A DNA stretch of 64,000 nt from contig NZ_BONE01000002.1 in NCBI RefSeq assembly GCF_016862555.1, positions 62,001 through 126,000 on the forward strand, in the 5' to 3' direction. The position numbers and the translations under genes were made by a program. The DNA comes from Asanoa siamensis (lineage in GTDB: Bacteria; Actinomycetota; Actinomycetes; Mycobacteriales; Micromonosporaceae). Each line of letters opens with the position of its first letter. Position 1 is the first letter of the stretch. Under the pieces are notes generated by a model, which saw nothing but the letters and a program-made list of their open reading frames with translations, did no database searches and was not told the origin of the DNA. Below are positions 11,201 to 18,870 of this stretch, one piece after another.

Positions 11201-12568
11201 GACTGGGCCGCCGCGCTCCGCAAGATCGGCAAGGGCACCGGCAAGACGGCCGCGCACTGGCAGGCCGCGGCGCAGCGGGCGATGGCCGAGGCCGCCACCG
11301 CCGTACCCGTCTGGATCATGTCGGTGGATCGTGCCCTGGAGCAGTTCCCGGGCGCCGGCCCGCTCTTCGACGTGGTGGTCGTCGACGAGGCGTCGCAGGC
11401 CGACATCTTCGCGCTGCCGGTCCTCGCGCTGGCCCACCGCGCCGTCGTCGTCGGCGACGACCAGCAGATCGGCCCGCAGCTCGTCGGCCTGCCGGCCGAG
11501 CGGGTCAACGCGCTGATCGGCACCCACCTGACGCCGGCCGGGGTGCCGTCGGCGGTGCACTTCGACACCGAGAGCAGCCTCTACGACCACGCGGTGCGCC
11601 GCTCACCGCAGCGGATCCTGCTCACCGAGCACTTCCGCAGCGTGCCGGCGATCATCGGCTTCTCCAGCGACACCTACTACGACGGCAAGATCCAGCCGCT
11701 GCGCGCGGACCGCCCGGCCGGTCTCGGCGCCGCCGTCACCGCCGTCCACGTCCCGGACGGGCGCCGCGAACCCCTGCCGGAGTACGGCGACGTCAACGTC
11801 GCCGAGGCCGAGGCGCTGGTGGCCCGGGTGGTCGCGATCGTCGCCGAACCGGCCTACCGGGGCCGCACGCTCGGCGTGGTCAGCCTGCTCTCCACCAGTG
11901 GCCAGGCCGACTACCTGCAGCACCGGCTCCGCGCGGAGCTCGGCCCCGACGAGCTGGAGCGCCGCCGGCTGCGGGTCGGCGACGCGTACACGTTCCAGGG
12001 CGACGAGCGCGACGTCGTGCTCGTGTCCACGGTGGTGGCGAGCGCGGACGGCGCGATCGGCGCGTTCACCAAGCGCGACTACCACCGCCGGGTCAACGTC
12101 GCCGCCTCCCGGGCCCGCGACCAGCTTTTCGTCTTCCACTCGGTGGCCCCGGGCGAGCTCAACCCGGACGACGCCCGGGCGCTGCTGCTGTCGTGGGCGA
12201 CCCGGCCCGATCCCGTCCCGGAGCCGGCCGACGCCCGGGTGCTGGACACCGAGTTCACCCGCGAGGTGTGGCGCCGGCTGACCGCCGCCGGGTTGAGCCC
12301 GGTGCCGCGGTTCCGGCTCGGCGCATACCAGATCGATTTCGTCGTCAACGGTCCCGACGGGCGCCGGCTGGCCATCGCCTGCGACGACCGCTACCGCGGC
12401 ACGGCGGCCTTCGCGGCGGAGCTGCGCCGCCAGGCGGTGCTCGAACGGGTCGGCAACTGCGTCTTCGTCCGGCTGCGGGCGAGCCTCTTCCACCGCGACC
12501 CCGACCGGGCGATGACCGCGGTCTGGGCGCGCGCCGAGGAGCTGGGCCTGCGCCCCGTTCAGTCCTGA
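8297..12568 (+). CDS. Large superfamily 1 helicase (AAA_11/AAA_12, UPF1-like) with degenerate C-terminal nuclease-like domain
   Basis: 1,423 residues. The N-terminal ~340 residues match nothing I recognise. Walker A GPPGTGKT is near residue 355. A helical, partly coiled-coil insertion of about 650 residues precedes VVVDEASQADIF (about 1026), GDDQQIGPQL (about 1052), the HFRSVPAII motif (about 1110), TFQGDERDVV (about 1231) and NVAASRARD (about 1265). The last ~105 residues resemble the Vsr/PD-(D/E)XK-like domain that ends many such helicases, but the usual ECDGD motif reads ACDDR here. Related helicases act in nucleic-acid metabolism or phage defence; no partner gene is present. The 3' end overlaps the convergent small gene by 10 bases. 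Confidence 0.85.
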   Translation: MDPADAAHEIRERAVALAEYLLAVRALLDKPVRTVPAADAFWHDDLPSHPAVELGPRQPGAGWLRVGRPGPPAPPSIPTPLLRHLVWDLTPDHPPTIADTDETRTAVFAGWLEDAWRPWARAHRAAEAARALHDRLYDLRYRLDVDSARVELVWGHAILDAPVGGEAVRYPLLATPVAIDYDPETTTVTVHPQGPARLQADALGGLDNRRVGDLLDLAAPGGYVEIDPWDAAARQEFAGRALRRLGFDPLLRFGAEPPEGPHVHDTGVLFLRPRQRMVRRFLEAERDRLSTPGGGGVGALAGILAHEPTALVMPDDDPDAWTRTGDRLLMPMATNDPQESIAARLAAHRTVAVQGPPGTGKTHTIRNLICHLVAHGKRVLVLAQKEDPLRVLRDGLPAEIQPLCLAVLGRSADQLVQLQIAARELSDRAATLDRDAAAGDLARITDEIDVAQTRFAAARDELLAVAERETATYLIGGVPSSPAEVGDWLRRTDADGLVPDAVPPGTPPPLTAGEFGLLGDLARTVSVEDRAHALADLPADGQLPSGEAVALRRSALDDASKVVEQARDRGVDVDGARRLGPEGVAELAAALRAAAETLARREGSWTDRLGRLIREPSWQSVWNEQVVASRHLLTELGRRTAALSGHRVEIAAEHAAQPRRLLAHLAQIRERFAAGKPVRRLTHADLAKVIAACQIDGEQPRTREDIDLLTATIERDQLRAQLTARWTEWCARLDAPLTTSDAGGGVEPELWAGRLLAEALDALDWESRRWPALRTNLAVLVPACPRAVDAATLADLAALAEAATAVFTVDRIEAEQEAMTGWLRQAVAAPGAPPVLRALAAAWAAEDAVGWDAALAEIRRLWTVRPDATRYAALHARLAAVAPRWAGVYDRGVAPDSGEAALRAWAWRQAQTWFDAVAGTHGVGDDELGRRLERARDQERRLTGEMVVGSAWLEVARTLDDRRKAALADWAAALRKIGKGTGKTAAHWQAAAQRAMAEAATAVPVWIMSVDRALEQFPGAGPLFDVVVVDEASQADIFALPVLALAHRAVVVGDDQQIGPQLVGLPAERVNALIGTHLTPAGVPSAVHFDTESSLYDHAVRRSPQRILLTEHFRSVPAIIGFSSDTYYDGKIQPLRADRPAGLGAAVTAVHVPDGRREPLPEYGDVNVAEAEALVARVVAIVAEPAYRGRTLGVVSLLSTSGQADYLQHRLRAELGPDELERRRLRVGDAYTFQGDERDVVLVSTVVASADGAIGAFTKRDYHRRVNVAASRARDQLFVFHSVAPGELNPDDARALLLSWATRPDPVPEPADARVLDTEFTREVWRRLTAAGLSPVPRFRLGAYQIDFVVNGPDGRRLAIACDDRYRGTAAFAAELRRQAVLERVGNCVFVRLRASLFHRDPDRAMTAVWARAEELGLRPVQS

Positions 12569-12933
12569 GCCGTCGAGAGCAGCGCGGTGAGCAGCGTCGC
12601 CTCCTCCCGGGTGCCGCTGATCTCCGTGTCGATCAGGCGGCGGAACGCGGGGTCGAGCCGTTCGCCGTCGCCCAGCGCCTGGTCGATTTCGAGCAGCGCG
12701 TTGCGCATCGCGACCCGGGCGGCGTGCACCTCGGAGATCGCGGTGTCGAGGTGGCCCGCCGGCGGGGGATTGGCCGACGTCACCAGGACGCCTGGACGAC
12801 GTACGCCGTGTGTGTCGTGGTTGTCGCCAGCGTGTGAGGCTGCGGGGGAGGAAGCGCGGAGCGCGCGGCGCCAGCGTCGGAGCAGAGGAGGATATTTGCC
12901 AACGCTTTCGCGTAGCGACTGTTGGCGGGACAT
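12559..12933 (-). CDS. Small protein of unknown function
   Basis: 124 residues if translation starts at ATG 12933, which has AGGAG 6 bases upstream. The C-terminal 74 residues, from GTG 12783, show the strong third-position G/C bias of the neighbours and are helical and charged (a DTAISEVHAARVAMRN-type helix). The 50 residues before that have ordinary composition and many arginines. So either the true start is GTG 12783, which lacks a Shine-Dalgarno, or the N-terminus is poorly conserved coding sequence. No family recognised. It converges on and overlaps the helicase gene by 10 bases. Confidence 0.5.
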   Translation of the reverse strand: MSRQQSLRESVGKYPPLLRRWRRALRASSPAASHAGDNHDTHGVRRPGVLVTSANPPPAGHLDTAISEVHAARVAMRNALLEIDQALGDGERLDPAFRRLIDTEISGTREEATLLTALLSTAQD

Positions 12934-12961
12934 GTGGGCTCCTGGGGCAGTCGGACAGGTG

Positions 12962-12992
12962 GCGGCTGCTCCGACACCACCGGAGCAGCCGC
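12962..12992 (+). terminator. Perfect 12-bp stem-loop, likely terminator
   Basis: Arms 12962-12973 and 12981-12992 with a 7-nt loop are followed on the plus strand by the T-rich TCTGTCTTTGT. It could stop transcripts leaving the helicase gene 400 bases upstream. On the minus strand it would lie in the leader of the small gene at 12559-12933, just ahead of its Shine-Dalgarno, without a U tract. The rest of the gap up to 13292 has lower GC and no gene that I can support. Confidence 0.5.
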
Positions 12993-13280
12993 TCTGTCTT
13001 TGTACTCCCATCGACACAGCCATACGGGGCGCGCGAACGACCGGTCTATGGGCAACCGCAAAGCGTGCTTGCGCCAGCGATGCTCTCGGTAGCCATTCAC
13101 AGAACGTTACGTGGCACCGTCCCTGAAAAATACGGATTTACCGGCAACAGCTCCGGTAGCTAAGGTGACGCAGATCACAGTTTAGCGCGGCAGCGGTTCC
13201 GCAGCGTGACCAGCGCTCCCAGCGGCAAATGGCCAGTGCCTATCGTCAATGCGACACTTTTCGTATCAGTCCGGCCACGT

Positions 13281-13286
13281 TACGTT
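13281..13286 (+). promoter_or_regulatory. Possible -10 element of a leaderless LysR message
   Basis: TACGTT (fits TANNNT) ends 6 bases before GTG 13293, and no Shine-Dalgarno precedes that start. This spacing suits a transcript that begins at the start codon. No good -35 is visible, so the call is tentative. Confidence 0.3.
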
Positions 13287-13292
13287 TAGCGG

Positions 13293-14381
13293 GTGTCAAA
13301 ACAGCGCCCTAAACCGCTGGACGAGTGGGACTTCCGGGCGTTCATCGCTATCGCCGAGGAGCGTTCCTACGAGGACGCCGCGCGCCGGATGGCCGGCTTC
13401 CACGGCGGTTACAGTCGCCAATCCGTGCAACACCGGATCGCCAAGATCGAGAGCTGTGTCGGCGAGCCGCTGCTGCGCCGCAACGTCGACCGCCGCTACC
13501 TGCTGACTCCGGCCGGCGAGCGGGTCCTGCTGATCGCCCGGCAGGTCGTCGCCCTGCACGAGCGGATCGGCGCCGGCGCGGCCCGGCCCCACGTGTGGAC
13601 GCTGGCCTGCGGGCCCCACCACACCCAGTTCGTCGCGCTCGCCGAGGACCGGCTGCGCGCGACCGACGGTGGCGACAACCTGCGGGTCGAATTCCTGGCG
13701 CAGCACAACCGGGCCGAGCACCAGTTCTTCGGCGACCCGGTCGACCGCCTGCTGCGCAACGAGTTCCACCTGATCATCGGCCCGCCGGTGCGCCGCCCCG
13801 GGCTGCGCTCGACCCGCCTCTACGAGGCCCGCCTCGAGGCGATGATCGACCGCGACTACCCCGGCGACCGCCTGCCGCTGGCCGAGCTGGTCAGCGACTA
13901 CGAGGCGTTCCTGCAGCCGCGCGACGTCCGGGCCCGCCGGGTGCTCGAGGAGGCGATCGTGGCGGCCGGCATCCCCGACCCGGACCCGGCCGAACGGGTG
14001 GCGATGGAGACCTACGAGACCGCCACCAGCGTGATCCGGTTGCGCACCGAGCGCCGCCGACCACCCGGCCAGGGCCGCGGCCGCGTCCTGGTGGTCTCGT
14101 CCGACGTCGCCCTGCCGTTCAAGGCCGGCATGATGTTCGGCGGCGGCGACGCCGACAGGTTCAAGTGGGTCCCGATCGACCACGACTCGGCGCCGCTGCG
14201 CCTGGAGATCTGCGTGACGATCCGCGACGCCCACCAGGCGGCGCTGCGTCCGGTGATCGAGGCGCTCCGCGCGGGCGTCCACGAACTCGACCGCACGCCG
14301 CACCGGATCTCCGGCACACCCGCCACACGCGCCACACCGATCCCGACCCAACGCACCCAGGCACGCCAGGCGCGAACCTAG
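13293..14381 (+). CDS. LysR-like transcriptional regulator
   Basis: 362 residues. The N-terminal winged helix (residues 10-75; DFRAFIAIAEERSYEDAA then SVQHRIAKIE and LLRRN) is LysR-like but carries a short insertion (AGFHGGYSRQ) before the recognition helix. The rest fits a substrate-binding-like effector domain, and the last ~25 residues are a low-complexity Thr/Ala/Pro/Arg tail. The target is unknown; the MFS gene 35 bases downstream on the same strand is the obvious candidate. The GTG start has no clear ribosome-binding site. Confidence 0.72.
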   Translation: MSKQRPKPLDEWDFRAFIAIAEERSYEDAARRMAGFHGGYSRQSVQHRIAKIESCVGEPLLRRNVDRRYLLTPAGERVLLIARQVVALHERIGAGAARPHVWTLACGPHHTQFVALAEDRLRATDGGDNLRVEFLAQHNRAEHQFFGDPVDRLLRNEFHLIIGPPVRRPGLRSTRLYEARLEAMIDRDYPGDRLPLAELVSDYEAFLQPRDVRARRVLEEAIVAAGIPDPDPAERVAMETYETATSVIRLRTERRRPPGQGRGRVLVVSSDVALPFKAGMMFGGGDADRFKWVPIDHDSAPLRLEICVTIRDAHQAALRPVIEALRAGVHELDRTPHRISGTPATRATPIPTQRTQARQART

Positions 14382-14416
14382 ATCCATTGGCCCGCCACCC
14401 GATGTAGCCTCCCGGC

Positions 14417-15859
14417 ATGACCACCACCGGCGGCCGGGTGCACCGGATCTACAGCGTCGTGGTGTTCATCGTCCTGGCGTCGCTCGACAACGTCGCGGTC
14501 GGCCTGGTGCCGCCGCTCTACGGCTCGATCGCCGACTCGTACGACGTGCCGCTGGGCCTGATCGGCACCGTGACCGCGACGTCGTTCCTGATCAGCGCCG
14601 TCGCCTCGGTGGCCTGGGCCTATTACGGCGACCGCGGCAACCGCAAGCCGCTGCTCATGATCGGCACACTGCTGTGGGCGGCGGGCATGGCGGGCAGCGC
14701 ACTCGCCGGCACGTACCTCCTCTTCTTCGTCTCGATGGTCGCCGGCGCCGTCGGCCTGGGCGCCGTGAGTTCCGTCGGCTTCTCGGTGGTCAGCGACCTG
14801 ATCAAGCCGAAACGCCGCGGCCTGGTGATGAGCCTGTGGGGCCTGTCGCAGGGCATCGGCACGTTCCTGGGCACGTTGCTCGGCGGCGTCCTGGGCGCGG
14901 CCGACTGGCGCCGCCCGTTCCTGGTGCTCAGCGCGGTCGGGCTGGTGGCCACGGTCGCGTACTTCTTCACCTACGACATCCGCCGCGGCCAGAGCGACCC
15001 GGAACTGGCCGAGGCGATCGCGGAGGGCCACGAGTACGACTACCGGATCAGCATGAAGAGCCTGCCCGCGATCGGGCACCGGCGTACGAACGTGTGGCTG
15101 ATCCTGCAGGGGTTGCCCGCCCAGATCGCGTTCGGCTCGCTGGTCTGGCTCCCCGTGTTGTTCCGGGAGCGCGCGATCGACCAGGGCTACCCGACGGAGA
15201 CGGCGATCGTGGTCGGCAGCGTCTTCGCGACCCTGTTCCAGCTTGGCGGCGCCCTCTCGATCCTCGGCGGCCTCCTCGGCGACAAACTCCAACGCCGCAC
15301 CCTGCGCGGCCGCGCCCTCGTCGCATCGGTTGGCATCCTGGCCGCCGTACCCCTGTATCTGGTCCTGTTCTTCCTACCGTTCAAGATCGACGTGCCTCCC
15401 GACGCGGGCAGCGGGCAGATCGTCGGCTCGGCGCTGGCGAGCGTCTTCACGGAGCCCTCGGTCGGCCTCACTCTGCTGATCGCGATCGTCGCCCTGGCCC
15501 TGACCTCGGCGAACTCGCCGAACTGGTACGCCCTGATCGCGGACGTCAACCCACCCGAATACCGCGGCACGGTCTACAGCCTGGGCAACCTCACCAACGG
15601 CGTAGGCCGCGCGGCCGGCAACGGCCTGATCCCTCTCGCGTTCGCTGGTCTGGCCTCGACGTACGCGTCGCCTTTGAACTATTCGGTGGGGTTGGCGGCA
15701 TTCCAGCTCTTCTTCATCCCGACGGGGGTCATGTACTGGCTCGCCTCCCGTAGCTCCGCCCGTGACATCACGGGGTTGCATTCGCTGTTGGAGAAGCGTG
15801 CGGAGGAGACGGCTAGCAGCCCGATCACGGATCCTCGGGACAATGAGATGAAGCGCTGA
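14417..15859 (+). CDS. MFS transporter
   Basis: 480 residues with about 12 hydrophobic segments. The MFS loop 2-3 signature appears as YYGDRGNRKPLL, and PKRRGLVMSLWGLSQGIGTF fits the fifth helix region. Overall it resembles the Spinster-like branch of the superfamily. The substrate cannot be read from sequence. The hydrophilic C-terminal tail (about 30 residues) is cytoplasmic. It probably forms a unit with the LysR gene before it. Downstream lies a 1.36-kb gene-free spacer. Confidence 0.85.
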   Translation: MTTTGGRVHRIYSVVVFIVLASLDNVAVGLVPPLYGSIADSYDVPLGLIGTVTATSFLISAVASVAWAYYGDRGNRKPLLMIGTLLWAAGMAGSALAGTYLLFFVSMVAGAVGLGAVSSVGFSVVSDLIKPKRRGLVMSLWGLSQGIGTFLGTLLGGVLGAADWRRPFLVLSAVGLVATVAYFFTYDIRRGQSDPELAEAIAEGHEYDYRISMKSLPAIGHRRTNVWLILQGLPAQIAFGSLVWLPVLFRERAIDQGYPTETAIVVGSVFATLFQLGGALSILGGLLGDKLQRRTLRGRALVASVGILAAVPLYLVLFFLPFKIDVPPDAGSGQIVGSALASVFTEPSVGLTLLIAIVALALTSANSPNWYALIADVNPPEYRGTVYSLGNLTNGVGRAAGNGLIPLAFAGLASTYASPLNYSVGLAAFQLFFIPTGVMYWLASRSSARDITGLHSLLEKRAEETASSPITDPRDNEMKR

Positions 15860-15960
15860 GGTCTTTGGCTCGGGTCCGCCTGGGTGACGACCGTTGCTCC
15901 CGCCAGACACCGCTCCGCTGCCAGGCCCGCGGCGGGTCACGGCAACGCCGCTCGGCCTCC

Positions 15961-16298
15961 GGCCAGCCGCGCGCGTTCATGCGGCCCCATGCCCCGCACG
16001 CGCAGCCTCGCGCGTCACGCCCACGACCACGCGGCCCGTCGCACATCACGCTGGCGCCGCTCGGACTTACGCGCCGCGCCCGGCGCGGCCCGAGCGTTCG
16101 CCGGCCACGCCCGCGTTCGCGCGGCCTCCGGCCAGCCGCGCGCGTTCACGCGGCCCCATGCCCCGCAAGCGCAGCCTCGCGCGCCACGCCCACGACCACG
16201 CGGGCCGTCGGACGTCACGCCGGGGCCGCCCGGACTTGCGCGCCGTGCCCGGCGCGGCCCGAGCGTTTGCCGGCCACGCCTGCGTTCGCGCGGCCTTT
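15961..16298. repeat. Tandem duplication of a 169-bp GC-rich unit
   Basis: Copy 1 (15961-16129) and copy 2 (16130-16298) align without gaps and differ at 14 positions by eye count. The period is not a multiple of three, so a frame through the array is not kept and the long open frames here are composition artefacts. There are no spacer/repeat features of a CRISPR and no terminal inverted repeats. It lies between the convergent MFS and GH13 genes. The bases from 15860 to 15960 hold no gene and share the same composition. Confidence 0.8.
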
Positions 16299-16300
16299 AG

Positions 16301-16579
16301 GCCCGGCCCGCACGCCATCGTGCGGCACGCACGGCCGCCCGGCCGTCACACGTCCACCGCGCCGCCCGGACGCGCCGCAGCGCGGCCCGGCGTTCCGCCG
16401 GCGACGCGTGCTTCACGCGGCGCTTCGGCCCGGCCCGCGCGGCATCGTGGGCCACGCATGGCCGCCGGGCGGTCACAGGTCACCCGCGCCGTCCGGACTT
16501 CACGCGCCGCAGCGGGGTCCGGCGTTCCGCCGGCGACGCGTGCTTCACGCGGCGCTTCGGCCCGGCCCGCGCGGCATCG
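16301..16579. repeat. Degenerate tandem repeats of about 130 bp
   Basis: A second unit type follows the 169-bp duplication. The segment 16371-16502 is repeated from 16503 to about 16579 (132-bp period), and a more diverged copy of its later half begins at 16301 (offset about 127). The copies share CGTTCCGCCGGCGACGCG and GCCCGGCCCG-type blocks. Shorter echoes with ATCGCACGTCA-like motifs run on to about 16680. No coding sense is kept across the whole array. Confidence 0.7.
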
Positions 16580-17222
16580 CACGTGATGCCCATGGCTGCC
16601 CGGCAATGCACGTCACGCCCGCGCTGCCCGGCCATCGCACGTCAGGCCCGCCGCCGCCCGGCGGTTGCAGGTCAGGCCCGACGTCGCCTCGCCTTCGGCG
16701 GACACGCGCGCGTTACGCGGCCTCCCGGCCGCCGCTCGCGCGGCATCGGTCGGCACGCCCGCGTTCGGGTGACCGACGGGCCACCGCGCCCGTGGCGGCG
16801 CGGCCTGAGATGGCGGGTGATGATCGACATCGGGCTATCGGTTCCATGCTTGTTGGGACCAGGATTGGCCCCGAAGGTTCACCCCATCGTCTGAAGACGG
16901 CGCGGCGAGTTCGACGCGGGCCCGAGCGCAGCACCGGGCCTTCGGGGCGAGGGTGATGCGCGAAGGCGGCCTGGGGCGTGGAGCGCGAGGCCAGGCGGAC
17001 CTGTGCGCTCCAGGCTGTATGGCGGGGAATGAAGCCGCGTAACGCGGGCGCGGCCGCGCCGAGGTTGGGCAACGCCGGGCGTGGTGGGCGGCGCCGGACG
17101 TGACGCGCGAAAGCGCGGCGGCCCCGGGGCTGACGCCGCGCGGACACCGCCGCGGCTTCCCTAAACGCCCGCGCGGCCCCGGGCATCAACGCCCGAGGCC
17201 CCGTGGAGCGCGCAACCAAGCG
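16580..17222. other. Gene-free remainder of the GC-rich spacer
   Basis: No frame here has homology that I recognise or a ribosome-binding site. A 13-bp segment, CGCGTTACGCGGC (about 16708-16720), recurs inverted near 17034-17046, and GCCCCGAAGG (16868-16877) recurs inverted at 16939-16948, so long-range pairing is possible. The part around 16800-16900 has somewhat lower GC and may be the remnant of older sequence. It ends against the stop codon of the GH13 gene. Confidence 0.5.
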
Positions 17223-18830
17223 TCAGGTCAGCCGCGCCCAGACCGTGACGTCCGTGGGCACCTCGCGGCCCGCGACCGGCTCGCTCGACAGCAGGATCTC
17301 CGCCCCCGCCGGCAGCTCCGCCGGCACCGGGCCGAAGTTGGTCAAGACCAGCAGGTCGCCGTTGGTGAAGGAGAGCACCTCGCCCGGCGTCGGCACCCAG
17401 GTCAGCTCCCCGTGGCCCAGGGCGTGGGCCCGGCGGAGGCGGAGCGCCGCCACGTAGAGCTCGTAGGTCGAACCCGGCACCCCGACCTGGCGGTCCAACG
17501 CCAGCTCCCCGAAGGCCGCCGGCTGGGGAAGCCAGGAGCGGTCCGTCGGACCGAAACCGTACGACGGCGCGTCCGCCTCCCACGGGATCGGGACCCGGCA
17601 GCCGTCGCGGCCCACCGACGCGCCGTCCGTGCGGAACCAGGTCGGGTCCTGGCGCGCCTCGGCCGGCAGCGTCGTGTGTTCCGGCAGGCCGAGTTCCTCG
17701 CCCTGATAAAGGTAAGCCGAGCCGGGCAGGGCCAGCATCAGCAGCGTGGCCGCGCGGGCGCGGCGGAGGCCCAGGCCGGCATCCGGCTGCGGGTCGCCCG
17801 CCGCGATGCCGTTCGGGCGTGGCGTGCCGACCGGCAGGCCCAGGCGGGACGCGTGCCGCACCACGTCGTGGTTCGACAGCACCCACGTCGTGGGCGCGCC
17901 GACCGCGGCACTCGCCGCCAGCGAGCGCGAGATCACCGAGTGCTGGTCCGCCGGCGTCCAGGAGGCTTCCAGATACTCGAAATTGAAAGCCTGGTGCATC
18001 TCGTCCGGCCGCACATAAGCAGCGAGCCGCTCGGCCGGCTGCACCCACGCCTCGGCCACCAGGATCCGCTCACCCTCGTACGAGTCGAGGATCTTGCGCC
18101 AGCGGCGGTAGATCTCGTGCACGCCGTCCTGGTCCCACATCGGCGGCCGTGGGGCACCCTCGGCGCCCGGGCCCGTCAGCGGCATCATCGGCAGGTGCCA
18201 GTCGGCCAGGTCGGCCTGCTTCACCAGACCGTGCGCCACGTCGACCCGGAACCCGTCGACGCCCCGGTCCAGCCAGAACCGCAGGATGTCCTCGAACTCC
18301 GCCCGCACCTCCGGGTTGTCCCAGTTCAGGTCCGGCTGGCCGGCGTCGAACAGGTGCAGGTACCACTGGCCATCCGGCAGCCGCGTCCAGGCGTCACCAC
18401 CGAAGACGCTCTGCCAGCTGTTCGGGGGGCCGTCGCCGCGCCCGTCGCGGAAGACGTAACGGTCCCGCTCGCGGCTCCCCGGCGCCGCGGCCAGCGCCTC
18501 CTGGAACCACACATGCTGGGACGACGTGTGGTTCGGCACCAGGTCGACGATCACCCGCAGCCCCCGGGCATGCGCCGAGGCGATCAGCTCGTCGGCGTCC
18601 GCGAGCCGCCCGAAGAGCGGGTCCACGGAGCGGTAGTCGGCCACGTCATATCCCGCGTCCGCCTGGGGCGACGGGTAGAACGGCGACAGCCACACCGCGT
18701 CCACGCCGAGCGCGGCCAGGTGGTCGAGGCGTCCGATGATGCCCGGCAGGTCGCCGATGCCGTCCCCGTCGGAGTCGGCGAACGACCGCGGGTAGATCTG
18801 ATAGATGACGGCGTCGCGCCACCACTTCAC
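17223..18830 (-). CDS. GH13 alpha-glucosidase (oligo-1,6-glucosidase-like)
   Basis: 535 residues, cytoplasmic (no signal peptide). The alpha-amylase family regions are complete: VIYQIYPRSFADSDGDGIGD, DLVPNHTS (about residue 96), DGFRVDVAH with the nucleophile Asp near 197, LVAEAW with the acid/base Glu near 260, and SNHD with the third Asp near 322. It should hydrolyse imported alpha-glucosides to glucose. GTG 18830 has GGAG 6 bases upstream; an ATG-like extension to 18944 would run into the LacI gene. Last gene of the minus-strand transporter operon, 40 bases after the LacI gene. Confidence 0.92.
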   Translation of the reverse strand: MKWWRDAVIYQIYPRSFADSDGDGIGDLPGIIGRLDHLAALGVDAVWLSPFYPSPQADAGYDVADYRSVDPLFGRLADADELIASAHARGLRVIVDLVPNHTSSQHVWFQEALAAAPGSRERDRYVFRDGRGDGPPNSWQSVFGGDAWTRLPDGQWYLHLFDAGQPDLNWDNPEVRAEFEDILRFWLDRGVDGFRVDVAHGLVKQADLADWHLPMMPLTGPGAEGAPRPPMWDQDGVHEIYRRWRKILDSYEGERILVAEAWVQPAERLAAYVRPDEMHQAFNFEYLEASWTPADQHSVISRSLAASAAVGAPTTWVLSNHDVVRHASRLGLPVGTPRPNGIAAGDPQPDAGLGLRRARAATLLMLALPGSAYLYQGEELGLPEHTTLPAEARQDPTWFRTDGASVGRDGCRVPIPWEADAPSYGFGPTDRSWLPQPAAFGELALDRQVGVPGSTYELYVAALRLRRAHALGHGELTWVPTPGEVLSFTNGDLLVLTNFGPVPAELPAGAEILLSSEPVAGREVPTDVTVWARLT

Positions 18831-18870
18831 GGGGTGCTCCAAACAATCTCGTACGGGGAATGCGAAAGCT

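Noticed and set aside
8000-11590. Long open frame of about 1,196 codons on the minus strand opposite the helicase gene
   Set aside because: It is the low-stop antisense frame expected at high GC; it lacks domains and is rich in Arg, Gly, His and Gln, while the plus strand carries clear helicase motifs.
12934-13023. Extension of the small minus-strand gene to 13023
   Set aside because: It would run through the perfect 12-bp hairpin and has no ribosome-binding site, while ATG 12933 has AGGAG at 6 bases.
15961-16579. Repeats considered as a CRISPR array
   Set aside because: Units are adjacent copies of about 130-169 bp without unique spacers, and no cas genes are near.
15865-16956. A 363-codon Arg/Pro/Ala-rich frame through the repeat spacer
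   Set aside because: The 169-bp repeat period shifts the frame between copies, so the two copies encode unrelated peptides; no ribosome-binding site or coding bias.
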